A stretch of 64,000 nucleotides of DNA from Rhinopomastus cyanomelas (lineage: Eukaryota > Chordata > Aves > Bucerotiformes > Rhinopomastidae). How positions within the stretch are numbered: the stretch's first letter is position 1; each line of letters begins with the position of its first letter. Of the stretch, positions 44,337 to 55,523 are shown in pieces. The stretch spans positions 496,001 to 560,000 of the forward strand of contig VXBP01004622.1 of the NCBI GenBank assembly GCA_013400115.1, read 5' to 3'. Below the pieces are notes generated by a model. That model had not been told where the DNA came from. It was given only the letters and a program-made list of their open reading frames with translations, and ran no database searches. The position numbers and the translations under genes were made by a program.

Positions 44337-47300
44337 ATGCAGATTCCAGTGGTTCTCCTTTTCCTGGGTCTCTTAACTGTCCCAAGCAGATCCCAGAACT
44401 CTGCTGCTGAGCAGGTGAGTAGGAGACAACACAAGAGAGTAAGGTACTTGGTGCTGTTACTTTAACTTAAGAGACTCTTGCAGAAGGATTAAGCACTACC
44501 CTCCTAAATTACTAGGATTTTATTTAGCAACATAATGAGACTAACTCCTGCTTTACCTAGATAAAGCCACACTAGTTACATCAGGGGATGACCACGTGGT
44601 ACAAATAGTGGATTCCAGTCTGAGGGCTGCCTTTGGCTTTACCAGGACACTTTAAAGTAATGGTTCCTACACGCTCTGTCAGTAAGAACAAGCCAGTATT
44701 TATGTAGCTCAGCGAGTTTGCCCATAGATTGTTCATCTCTGAAATGTTTATCACAAACGTAGCTGCCAATGTAACCAAAGTGCTCCCTGTGCCTGCTAGA
44801 ACTCTGCCACTGCTGATGGAGCTAATGCTGGTGAGGTTGAAGAGGAAGATCCATTCTACAAGAGCCCTGTAAACAAGCTGGCAGCAGCAGTCTCCAACTT
44901 TGGCTATGACCTGTACCGTCAGCAGTCCAGCCGCACAGCCACTGCCAACGTGCTGCTGTCTCCATTCAGCCTGGCCACTGCACTTTCTGGTCTCTCCCTT
45001 GGTGAGTTCTTGCCCCTTTCCCTCAAAGTGCTGCTTGGCTCAACAGGGCTTCCCTCACGCTGCTGTCCTTATTGTTGGCAGGAGCTGGAGAACGGACAGA
45101 AGATGTGATTTCTCGTGCTCTCTTCTATGATCTGCTTAACAAAGCTGAGGTCCACGACACTTACAAGGACCTACTGACCAGTGTGACTGGACCAGAGAAG
45201 AGCATGAAAAGTGCCTCCCGTATCATCTTGGAGAAAAGTAAAAGTCCTTCTTCCCCTCTAGTCTATTTGATGTAAATAACTAGCAGCAAGTTATGCAGTG
45301 TTATTCAGTGTGTTCTAACAGCTAAGGCTCTGACAGACTGTTGTGCCAGCATGCAGACAGGGCACGGAATGCTGTTGCTGCTCCAGAAAAAGCCTGGAGA
45401 GTTTGTGTGCACATAAATAAAGGATGAGACTTCTGCACACAAAAACATTTGTGACAGAAGAACTAACACACACAAGGCCTAGAAGAAAACTAGTTTTTTC
45501 TGGCAAGTGTTGCTAACTTCCAGGAACCACAAATCACAATTTGTTTGTGACAGCACTGAGCCATTCCTCTGCTTAATTCCTCGCAGCTCTATTTGAAATG
45601 TCTCCTTTCAGCATGCAATAAACATCTGCAGAGAAAGCTAAGAGCTACCTTTTGGAGCCTGCTGGTTCCAAGAATCCAATAGGTTGAGTAAACCATACTC
45701 ATAAGGCAAGTTGGAGAAAGGAGCCTCATGTAGGAATAGCTGTGTTCAAGCCTTTTGTTGTTATCTCTCTCATTTTTCAGAAGAGATTTATCCAATGCTT
45801 CAGCATGAGTAGCTGTAGGATTTGAATCGGTTTCTTCTATGTATCTTCAGTTCTTCTTCAAAGCAGGTTTCTGTGTATACACCACCACAGATGTTTTATG
45901 AGAGACCTGCTGCTGGGATTTTGGAATGCAATCTGCTGCCCGGAGATTGTTTTGATAAGGGAGCTAGCTGCAATATTAATGTGTTTGTTCCCCAGGACTG
46001 AGGGTGAAGCCTGGTTTTCACAACCAGCTGGAGAAGTCCTACAGGGTGCGTCCAAGGGCACTAAGTGGCAACAGCCAGTTAGACCTCCAAGAAATCAACA
46101 GCTGGGTACGACAGCAGACAAAGGGAAGGATTATGCGGTTTATGAAGGACATGCCCACAGATGTCAGTATTCTCCTTGCTGGGGCTGCTTTCTTCAAGGG
46201 TAAGGATGCTGTGTACTTTGTCTATTAGGTATGTTTTAGATGAGATTGGAGGCAATGTTCTCCCTGTCAGGTAGACAGAGTGTGAGAACATTTAGTAAAG
46301 ATGAAAAACTGCACACTAGCTGAACAGGAATAGTCCTCAAGGAAGGATTTATTATTCTTGGGAAGCTGAATCTTGACCTGTTTGCAGTAAGAGACCAGAG
46401 AAGAAAGTTGAAGCTCAGAAAACTCCATGGCAAGAGACAGAATATTACAATTTAGAGAAGGCCCAGCTTAAAGAGTGTTCTGAGTGTTCTTCCCCACTGT
46501 AAAGGGAACAGAGAGAGATACTAGAGAGCTGTTCTAGAACAGGCTGTAAGCCAATGTCCTGGCAAATTATCGCTTAGAGACAAGGAGCAAAATAAAGGGT
46601 GGGGAGAGAAGCACTTCATATGCATTGACACAACTGTTACCCTTTAAAATGATTTTGTAATTACGTAAGTAGACATCAACTTCCAACAGCTACTCCACCC
46701 ATATGCTGGCTTGATTTTTTTTTTTTATTTCCCATCAAGCCAATTCTCAGATGAAAAGGAGGGGCCAAAGAGTGTCAGTAATTCGGTACCTCCAGGCATT
46801 CTCTGTTTTGCCTCAACTCTTAAAGCATGACTACTGTAAATACAAAGCACAAAATTACTCAGCTGCAGACACAAGCCCAGTTTCATACATAGTTAGTCCA
46901 GAAAGTCATAGAATCGTTAGGGGTGGAAGAGACCTACAAGATCATCCAGTCCAACTGGCAACCTGACCTCACCCTGCCCACTAAATCATGTCCTCTATTT
47001 TATCTTCTAAAAAATAGGGATGTGGAAAACTAAGTTTGACCCCAAGAAGACTGCCCTGCAGGACTTCCATCTGGATGAGACCAGAACTGTGAAGGTGTCC
47101 ATGATGTCAGACCCCAAAGCTATACTGCGATATGGTTTTGACTCGGAACTCAACTGCAAGGTCAGAGAGCAAGTATTACACAAGATCTCCTAAACTCACT
47201 GAGGAATGGGCTCAGCTACACTTACCTGTTAAACCATTCCAGCAGACAGCCTTGCTGCTCACATCAGGCTAGTTTTGCAATTCCTATTTTGAAAGGCAGC

Positions 47301-48585
47301 ATGTTTATGCATAGAGTATCCTACTTTTCCACTGACTATTTGGAAATCAGTCCAGAATTTAAACAATGCACAGGTCCAGCTGACCTAAAGTTGGGCCAGA
47401 AGGGCAAGGCTCATTCAAAATTTTCCATCTCTACCTCTTTGGACAAATCTTTTGCTGTAGCATCAGCTCAAAGCTGAGAATTCCCCACAATAAGTGTGGT
47501 TTGCTACAGGATTGAACAGAGAGCACTTGCCGTGTAGCAAAGAGTGCAGCATGGCTTGGTGAAACCTTGGTGCTGGTGGGGTCAGAATTGTCAGGTCTGA
47601 TAAAAGCAAATAGGAAAGAAGACCAAATGGTTACTGGAAGGGCTGACAAGGCACTCAAGATTCAGACCTGTGCCTGGTTCAGGATGGGTAAAACTGTTTA
47701 TTATTGATGTGACCCTTTCTTATTTATATCTGGCCTTTCAGATTGCCCAGCTGCCACTTACAGAGGGAATCAGTGCCATGTTCTTCCTGCCTACGAAAGT
47801 GATCCAGAATTTGTCTCTGATTGAGGAAAGTCTCACTTCTGAGTTTGTCCACGATGTAGACAAGGAGCTGAAGACAGTCCATGCTGTGCTAAGCTTGCCC
47901 AAACTAAAGCTGAACTATGAAGAGGCACTTGGCAGCACGCTAAAGGAGACAAGTATGTACATCATGCACCCTCTCCAGACTGCCAGGGCTCCAAGCAGTG
48001 GGCAAGTTGCTTCCTGCTTTCAAAATATGAAACTGGTGGGTTATTAGTTAGGTCCTGCTGTCAGTTTGTAGACATTTGCCCAGCAACTAAATCTCTTTGG
48101 TCTAGGGACTCCTCAACTTATCACATCTTTCCACCATGCACATACAGTGCTTCTGAGACTGAGAGGGAGAAGCTCAGTGCACACAGCTGTAGCTGCCTTC
48201 TCCCCGTTTCCCCAAATAAACTCCACCAGAGCAGCGCCGTGCGCCCCTGGACCACAGCATCAGCCATACTGCTCCTCACCAGCACCGATGCTTTCAGCTA
48301 ATGGAATTTTCTTTCTTTCCTCCAGGGCTCCAATCACTTTTTGCATCACCAGATTTCACCAAGATGTCTGCCAAACCCATTAAGCTGACTCACGTGCAAC
48401 ACAAGGCAGTGCTGGAGCTTAGCGAAGACGGGGAAAAATCCACACCAAATCCTGGGGTGAACGCTGCTCGTTTGACCTTCCCCATAGAATATCACGTGGA
48501 CAGACCTTTCCTTCTTATACTGCGAGAAGATACCACAGGAACCCTCCTTTTCATTGGCAAGATCCTGGATCCCAGGAGTGTTTAG
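44337..48585 (+). CDS. SERPINF1: Pigment epithelium-derived factor (serpin F1)
   Basis: Seven coding exons: 44337-44414, 44800-45001, 45082-45237, 45996-46199, 47018-47160, 47742-47952, 48326-48585. They give 417 codons; human is 418. A signal peptide (IPVVLLFLGLLTVPSRS) is followed by the acidic EVEEEDPFYK segment and VNKLAAAVSNFGYDLYR, the region that yields the neurotrophic and anti-angiogenic peptides in mammals. The serpin fold is complete and ends in LLFIGKILDPR. The reactive-loop hinge (EKSTPNPG) lacks the small-residue run of inhibitory serpins, so it should be non-inhibitory like mammalian PEDF. The N-glycosylation site in the NLSLIEESLTSEF segment is kept. The protein is secreted and acts on neurons and vessels. 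It lies tandem with SERPINF2, reflecting an old duplication, and shares that gene's intron phases. Confidence 0.97.
46905..46990 (-). repeat. CR1 3'-end fragment next to SERPINF1 exon 5
   Basis: The reversed CR1 terminus is clear (gtcatagaatcgttaggggt, agatcatccagtccaactgg). It lies in intron 4 of the coding set, with its far edge about 27 bases before the exon start at 47018. Confidence 0.85.
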
Positions 48586-48706
48586 ATCCCTTCACAATAA
48601 TCTGCAACAGTTGGGCCCAAGTGGAAAGGGTGGTATTAGGGGGGATACTGGCTCCCTGCTCTGCTGCAAAAAGACAAACCTTGCAAATCTTATGCCTTTA
48701 TGCTGC

Positions 48707-48712
48707 AATAAA
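48707..48712 (+). terminator. SERPINF1 polyadenylation signal
   Basis: An AATAAA hexamer lies 122 bases after the stop codon, giving a short 3' UTR. Confidence 0.8.
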
Positions 48713-49011
48713 AGAGCTTTGGCTGTTAATCTCAGCAAGCGCCAGTATTCTCCCTTGAAAGATGCCTGCCTACGTCATGTGCCTTCACACTCGCTCTTCC
48801 CCAGATGAGCCACAGTGCAGTTCTGTGTCCTACACGTAAGCATCATCTGGTGTGTGCTGCAGTTCTCCCTGTCTTCCAACCCAACACCAGTTGTTTACAC
48901 TGAATCGCTCATCACAAGCCTCTCAAACATTTGCTTCAAACCCACATGCAGAACTTACACAACAGCATCTATTCCCACCACACACAGGCCCCTTGTGTTA
49001 GAATCAGTCAT

Positions 49012-49017
49012 TTTATT
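49012..49017 (-). terminator. SMYD4 polyadenylation signal
   Basis: TTTATT on the + strand is AATAAA on the gene strand, about 145 bases after the SMYD4 stop. SERPINF1 and SMYD4 therefore end tail-to-tail with only about 300 bases between their signals. Confidence 0.75.
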
Positions 49018-49161
49018 AACAGTAGTCTCACTAAAGAGCATTTCGGATGTCATTCAAGTTGTTGTTACACACGATTTCCCAGCTTGTACTACGTGACTAC
49101 CTTACCACATGAAACTTGGCTTTGATGAAGGATGACATTGAAGCTGCCTTTGACAGGGAAA

Positions 49162-52100
49162 TTAAATCCTCTGAAAGATGTTTCTGGGAAGGTCTGACAG
49201 ACAGGTCTTCATCTCTTGCAGTTCCTGGATCTGAGTACTCTGAGGACCATAGTGCACTGACAAAATCTCCTCTGCTCTTTGAATTGTGCTCAGAGCTTCT
49301 GAAACTGCAAATCTGAAATAGGAAGAGAGTAAAAACTGATTACAGCACATACTTCACTCAGGTCCTTGACTTATGCAACCTTTAACCTCTCCCCAACACA
49401 AACCTAAACCTCTTCCTGGGTACAGGTCCTACCCTCCACCTTTCAGTGCCAGGCAAAATGTGTGCATTTCAGCTGCCAAGGGAGGATGTGGGGAGAAAGC
49501 TAAGGAGATGGACAAATCCTCAAAACACTGAGTATAGGTACCCAGTACTTCCTCACTGCAGCTCCTGCTAAAATTAATTCAGTTAAAGGGAGGTGTTGTG
49601 AGAAGATTTCAGAAGCAGGCAAGGGATTTGCGTGCCAGAAGAGCCAAAACAGAGCAAGAGGATTTTATTTCCACTCTTGAAGAGATGTCAGCAACGTTAC
49701 ACAACTGAGATATAAACACTGAGGGTGACTACTTGTCAAAAACAAAACAATAGGACAGGGAATAAATGGAGCCAGGAAAAAGACCAGCAATGGGTCCAAG
49801 GAGTCAGGTGTAAGTGAACCCCAATGGGGCTAACACACACACACTTGAGTAGTGGTTGACTTCAGTACCTGTGCCAGAGTGCCCAGGGTCCTACAAGACA
49901 CCCTGCAAGGGGTCAAAGACCACCTGCCATGGTATCATGTGAGACACGCAGGAGCGGTGCAGGGAAGGGACAGAGAATGAAAGCAAATTTACCCATTGAA
50001 GAGAATTTGTGCCAGCTTGAAAACTTCATGACCTGTTTCTACACTCGAGGGCCCGTGGTGCATTTCCACAATCTTTATACTCTTCTCCAGGTGTCGGGCT
50101 GCTTCCTGCCACTTCCCTGATGGAAAACAAAACCAAACCAAATCAAACAACGAGCCATGAACAAATACTTTCTAGAGCTACTGCTACGCAAAGAACCTGA
50201 CATCATTAGGCCACGTGCTACAAACAAATGTGCTCCTTGGGTGGCTGCTGACAGAGAATCCAGAAGAACATGAGATCACATGAGACATGTGTGTTCACTC
50301 AGAGTTCACTGGCTGCTAGGAACACATTGTCAGCATTTCCGAGAGCCCTGCTGTCACAAAGGCAGTAGGAAAAAACTGAATGGGCTAGTCAGAGATAAAG
50401 TTAGTCATGCTAAACTCAGGGTTCAGAAAAGTCAAGATAATGAGAAGACAATGTCATACCAAGGGTAGCATAGATCTGTGCAAGATGATCCTCCATCTCT
50501 CCCATCAGCAAATGCTCTGGAGACAAGAAGTTTCTAGCATCTGTCTGACACTTCAGGAGCATTTTGATAGCCTCATCTGTAAGAAAATGGGATATCAGGT
50601 TGGACTTGATGATCTATGAGGTCTCTTCCGACCTTGGTAATACTGTGATACTGTGATAAAGCTCATCCTGCTGGCCAGTCTCTATGAAATAAAATCAGTC
50701 TCTGCATCTCACGTAGATAGATTTGGAGCTGGCTGGACTTCAACACTGGCTCCAGTGCAACCATGCTGTCCCAGCTTACTCCAGGAAAGCAAGACCAGGG
50801 AATGCTGAACTCCAATGCTGCCCTGGAATTCTTTTCGTTACCGTGGAACTACGCGTGATTTAGATTAACACTCGGATCAGGGGTTTAAAGAAACAAAAGT
50901 ACAAGTCCCCAGGGACACCAGGCTGCATGCCAGAAGACCCCGCTGCACAAGCAACAGTGCCATCTCATGGCTACAAGCACGGCTCCCGACATGGACGCAT
51001 GAGCTGCTGACCTTAGAGAGCTGAGCCTTACCAGCCTTCCTGTCTCTGAGAAGTCCTAATGCTTTCTGGATTTGATGCTGAAGGTCCCGTAAACGGTGTG
51101 ACAAGCTCTCTCTGCTGACTGAGACTGCACAAGCTTCATTTGAACAGCAAAGCATGTCTTCCCCCTGTGGAAATGACCCCTGTGATCATTGCTGCTCACA
51201 TTCAACTCGAAGCTTGCTTTCATCTCCCTTATCTTTGTATTGTGCTATAGAGACGCTAAATTGTTTCTCAGTCATATTCATTAAACGAAGTGACTTGCCA
51301 GTAAATTGCTATTAGCTTATTTGATTTCAGGAGGAAGTTCCAGTAATAGCAATGACCATGTGAGCTATAGATTTAAGCCAAAGCAGGGTTGTGTGGCAGC
51401 ACAACTAATGATCACATGACATACACACTGTACTGACTTCTCCCCATCTAACCCACATTACGTGCTGCTTTCGCTTCCATTCTGTAATTGCAGGGAGTAT
51501 GACTCTCTCTTCATACAACCCCTGTATGTACACTCCTGCTCAGGACTTTGGGTCACCAATGTCTTCCCTAAATATCCCCTGGTTCCATGTCCATGTCTCT
51601 CATATTCCAAAATTCCTTCATCGAATGACACACAAGAAAACTGCAAGAAAGCTCCTAAGAACAGTGAGATGATGTCTTGACTCTACAGGAGCTTTTGTCT
51701 TCTAAGCAGAGGTCCCAGACTGAGGTCTTTTAACTCTTTGACTTTTCCAGAGACCCCAGTAAGTTATATGATAACCATGGAAGAACTACCTGCATTGGAG
51801 CCCGGCAGCTGGGACAGCAAAACGAGTTTCTCGTGGGGGCCACACTGTTCACATTGGACTCTAACTCATGTAGGCACGCCTGACAGTGGCACTCGAAGAA
51901 ATACTGCCTGAGAAGCTGTTGTCTCTCAGCAACCCCCATTCTACATCGGTGAGGCCCTGCAAAGGGATGACAAAGGCAGAAATCTCTAAGCATGGACAGC
52001 TCTTAACAGTTCTTACTCTGTTATAATTGAGACTAGCGATCATCTTTTGGACAGGACATTAACTGAAGACTGAAAATGTAACAGTGGGCTTGGGAGATAA

Positions 52101-55100
52101 AATCTCATGTTGATAGATTCAATCAAGGCTCATACATAAGAAGACTACCAACATTATACTGTGATTTATGATATTAATAGCAATCAGCATGCCGAGTAGA
52201 GGAGAGAGGCTGTCTGTGCCTTGAGACAAACAGTTAGCACTTACCATAGCAATGGAAAATTTCTTGGCCGCTTGGGATTGGCTGTGCTGCTCTGACAGTG
52301 ACAGCTGTCCCACTAAATGACAGGCTGCTATTGGGACAGCAGGAGTGGTTTAGAAGGCTGAGGACAGGAAAGAAGGCTGTCGCCAGGCGCACAGGCTTCT
52401 TATTTACAACAGCACCATCTCTGGACCCTAAAGACAGAGGGAAAATAAGCATGTTGAGAATGAGTGCTCAGTAACCCACACAACTTAAGCAGCAAGCGCT
52501 GTGACTGACTGCAGAGAGCAGCAGAAAGGTTTCTGCTATATTGCTGCAATAAATAACAGCTAAACACCATCCACATGTGCACCAAAGGAATGGCCACTAA
52601 ATTTTAAGCAAGTCATTGCCATCTGCAGTGGGATCTTTTTACAACTGATAATTCAATCTCTTCACACAAGCTAGATGAGCAAGGACAACAGAGAAGGGTT
52701 TAGAAGTTTTTATCTTACCTGACTCCTGCATTACAGTGATGGCTTGAGCATTACACTGCAGCTGTAACATATGCCTCAGCATCGCTTCTGCCACAGTCTT
52801 CAGCTCTGGAGACAATTCACCTGATCGTTTTTCATAGGTCTCTGATCTGGATGACTTCTCAGAGGATTCTTGATTCAAAACAGCAGCCTCTAAGCCAGCT
52901 TCTTGCAGCTGTCTGCATATTGCCACCACACTCAGCATGCAAAGGAACTTGTGTTCAGGGCTGTGCTTCTCAGCATGTGGCAAAAGGTTGAACACAGCTT
53001 GATAAGAACTGTGGTACTGACCATCCTCGTTACAACCAGGGATACCTCTGGTATCAACACCTCTTGTGGCTGGTGCCCCACTGAGACGTTTGCATCTTGC
53101 CTCGGGGTTATGCAGGTCTTTATCACCATTGTGGGACCATTCCACAAGCCTGCTAACCTCTGCAAATCCTGCCAGGAGAACAGTCCTCAAGGCAACATGG
53201 CAGAAGACCCCTAATGTGAGAAGCAGAGCTCCCAGGGAGCATTCTGTCCTGTGGTACTGCTCCCATGCCACATCCGCACAGCTCTGGCTGCAGTACTTTG
53301 CGTAACTGCAGCCATGGCAAGGCACTGAGGCTAAGAGTGGCCTCAGACAACGGTGGCAATAAAGATCTGCATTAGTGACTCGAGTATCCCATGCTGTTTC
53401 ACTGCTGTCCTGCAAAAGGTAGCTCTCTCCTGGGCAGAGCACACTTACAAAGGCCTCCTCTTTCAACAGGCTCTGTCCTGGCAGGATGTCCTGAGAGGCC
53501 ACCAAGTGCCGTCCTCTCTCTGTGTTAAAATTCAAGCTCAAAGATGAAGATGCACCTGAAATACTGTCATTCTCTTCCCAGATCTCTGACTTTCTTTGAA
53601 GGTCACCATGCACTTCTTGTGTGGGCTCTGCACAGTTCTCCTTCTCGTGTAGTTTATTCTTCAGTTGACTTAACTTGTTTAGCAGTGTCTGGTGTGCAGG
53701 ACTAGTCATGACTCCATCCATAGCAATTTTATTCTCTACCACATAGAGAGCATCTGCTGCATCCTGTAACCTCCCCAAACACAGCAGACACTCAGCCTTC
53801 CGCAGCAAGACCTTGGGCAGCAGCCTGTCTGGATAGCCATGGCCTTCAGCCCTGGCAATGTCTTCCAAACAAACCTAGAAGCAAAGACAAGGCCATCTGT
53901 ACGTACTTGAAAATCAGCTCAGACTCTTATTCCATCCAAGATGTAGAATATTTAAATAACACAATGTTAATCAGCAAATTCTACGTGCATAACCAATCTG
54001 TCAGCCAAATAAAACCTCCTGACACAAGAGAAGAAAGAAAGCGGAAACCTTTTGGACAGTTTAAGTAACAATGGATGCTTCAAGCACAGTTTCAGAAGCA
54101 CATTGCTAGAACATCAGCCTCTTGTTCTAGCAATCAGTGGATCACTGAGAGGGGGTTTATCTTCCCTCTCTGCTCTGCCATGGTGAACCAGTATCCAGAA
54201 TAGTGTATCCACTTCTGGGCTCGCCAGTTCAAGAAGGACAAGGAACTACTGGAGAGAATCCAATGCAGAGCCTATGATCATCAGGGGCTGGAGCATATTT
54301 CTTATTGAAGACAGGTTGAGAGAACTGAGGCTGTTTTAGTCTAGAGACTGTGGGGAGATCTGATCAATTCTGATCAATATGTAAAGGGTGAGTGCCAAGA
54401 GTATGGGACTAGACTCTTCCCAGCAACAGGTCAAGAGGCACAAACTAGAACACAGGAGGTTAAATTTAAGCATAAGGAGAAACTTTTTCACAGTGAGGGT
54501 AGCAAAACCCTAGCACTGGACATGTTCCTGTGAGATCTGCTCTCGGAAATCCTGCTCCAGTAGGGGGGTTGCATAAGATAATATTCAGAGGTCCCTTCCA
54601 ACCCCACCAGTCTGTGATCAGTGGGAGGTTTGCAGAAGGACCACCTGACTCCTGTGTGCAAACACAGTTCCTCAAGACCTCAGACGGTGCTCAGGCTCTT
54701 CCTTGCCCTAATCTACTCCATTTCCTACTCAGGAGCCTTCGGGCCGTGGCCCTCACAGGCCCCGTTCTCACCTTCTCTTACCTCAAAGCACCCGAGGTGG
54801 AAGAGGGCGGCCGAGCGGTTGGCGAAGCACACGGACACATCAGGTCTGTCAGGGAGCTCGTGGGACGCGGCCTGCAAACACCAGGGGAGCCGCTGCCTCA
54901 GGGTGGGCCGTGGGGAATCCCCCACCGCGAGGGGCCAGTCCCAGGGCCGGGCCCGCCTCACCCACCTGCGAGTAGAGTCTCACTGCAGCCTCGTATCGGC
55001 GGCGGCCAAACAGCCGGTTTCCCTCCTCCCGGTAGAAGACAGCGGCTGCCGGGTCCTTCCCCGTTCTCACCCGGCGGCACAAGGACTCCAGAGCAGCCGC

Positions 55101-55317
55101 TTGCTCCTCGGGCCTGCAGGACACGGGGGTCTGGTCAGCTTCGGGCCCCGCCAGACCCGTTCCAACCGCCTCATCCCGCCGCTCACCGGAGCAGGCCGCA
55201 GCCCAGGCGCACCACGTCCTGCAGTGAAGTCGCCGCCAACCGCTCCCGCAGCGCCGGATCCAGCGCGGCCCAGCACCGGGCAGCGACCGCCCGCCACTGC
55301 TCCACGGGCAGCGCCAT
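49162..55317 (-). CDS. SMYD4: SET and MYND domain-containing protein 4
   Basis: Ten coding exons on the reverse strand: 55317-55187, 55113-54966, 54871-54782, 53874-52719, 52427-52245, 51956-51790, 51164-51032, 50576-50460, 50116-49993, 49312-49162. They give 799 codons; human is 804. The start MALPVEQW matches human MDLPVDEW; a more distal in-frame ATG exists but lacks similarity. TPR-like helices fill the first 200 residues (FYREEGNRLFGRRRYEAA, CFANRSAALFHLG) and return near the C-terminus. The SET domain is split by a MYND zinc finger that starts at about residue 296 (LYCHRC, CSYAKYCS, HRTEC). SET core motifs LLNHSCCPNSS (from about 533) and GQEIFHCYG are present, as are post-SET cysteines (CHCQAC, CCPSC). 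The family contains lysine methyltransferases; SMYD4 has been tied to heart development. It shares a bidirectional promoter with RPA1. Confidence 0.96.
50588..50660 (+). repeat. CR1 3'-end fragment beside a SMYD4 exon
   Basis: The fragment contains ggttggacttgatgatctat then gaggtctcttccgacctt, the standard CR1 terminus, followed by a short tandem tail (actgtgat twice). It lies in a SMYD4 intron and its left edge is about 12 bases from the exon that starts at 50576. Confidence 0.85.
54190..54622 (+). repeat. CR1 LINE 3' fragment in SMYD4 intron 3
   Basis: The copy begins in a recognisable CR1 reading-frame remnant (gagagaatccaatgcagagc near 54253). It continues through ttttcacagtgagggtagca and ends with gaggtcccttccaacccc. 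It is antisense to SMYD4. Confidence 0.88.
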
Positions 55318-55523
55318 CAGTGCTACCTCAGTGGCGGCGCCCAGTAGCGCTTCCACCACTACTTCCGCCGTACAGAACCAGACAGCCAATAGGAAAGCCA
55401 GACTCCCTACGGCGGGATCACATGATGCAATGACGTAAAGGCGCGCCGGAAAGGGGTAGGCCGGGCTCTAGGCGGCGGGAGGATTTGGCGGCAGCGGCGG
55501 AGCGCGGCGCGAGAAGTGGCGAC
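55318..55523. promoter_or_regulatory. SMYD4/RPA1 bidirectional promoter
   Basis: Only 206 bases separate the two start codons. The interval is CpG-rich and TATA-less. It has an ETS-type site (ACTTCCG, 55361-55367), a CCAAT box (55385-55389) and a CRE-like TGACGTAA (55431-55438). These are typical of head-to-head housekeeping promoters; the same arrangement is known in human. Confidence 0.8.

Noticed and set aside
49832..49845. Short AC dinucleotide run
   Set aside because: Ordinary microsatellite of about seven units in a SMYD4 intron, with no sign of function.
54530..55438. 302-codon + strand ORF
   Set aside because: It is antisense to SMYD4 exons 1-3 and begins in a CR1 copy; the SMYD4 frame on the other strand explains the lack of stops.
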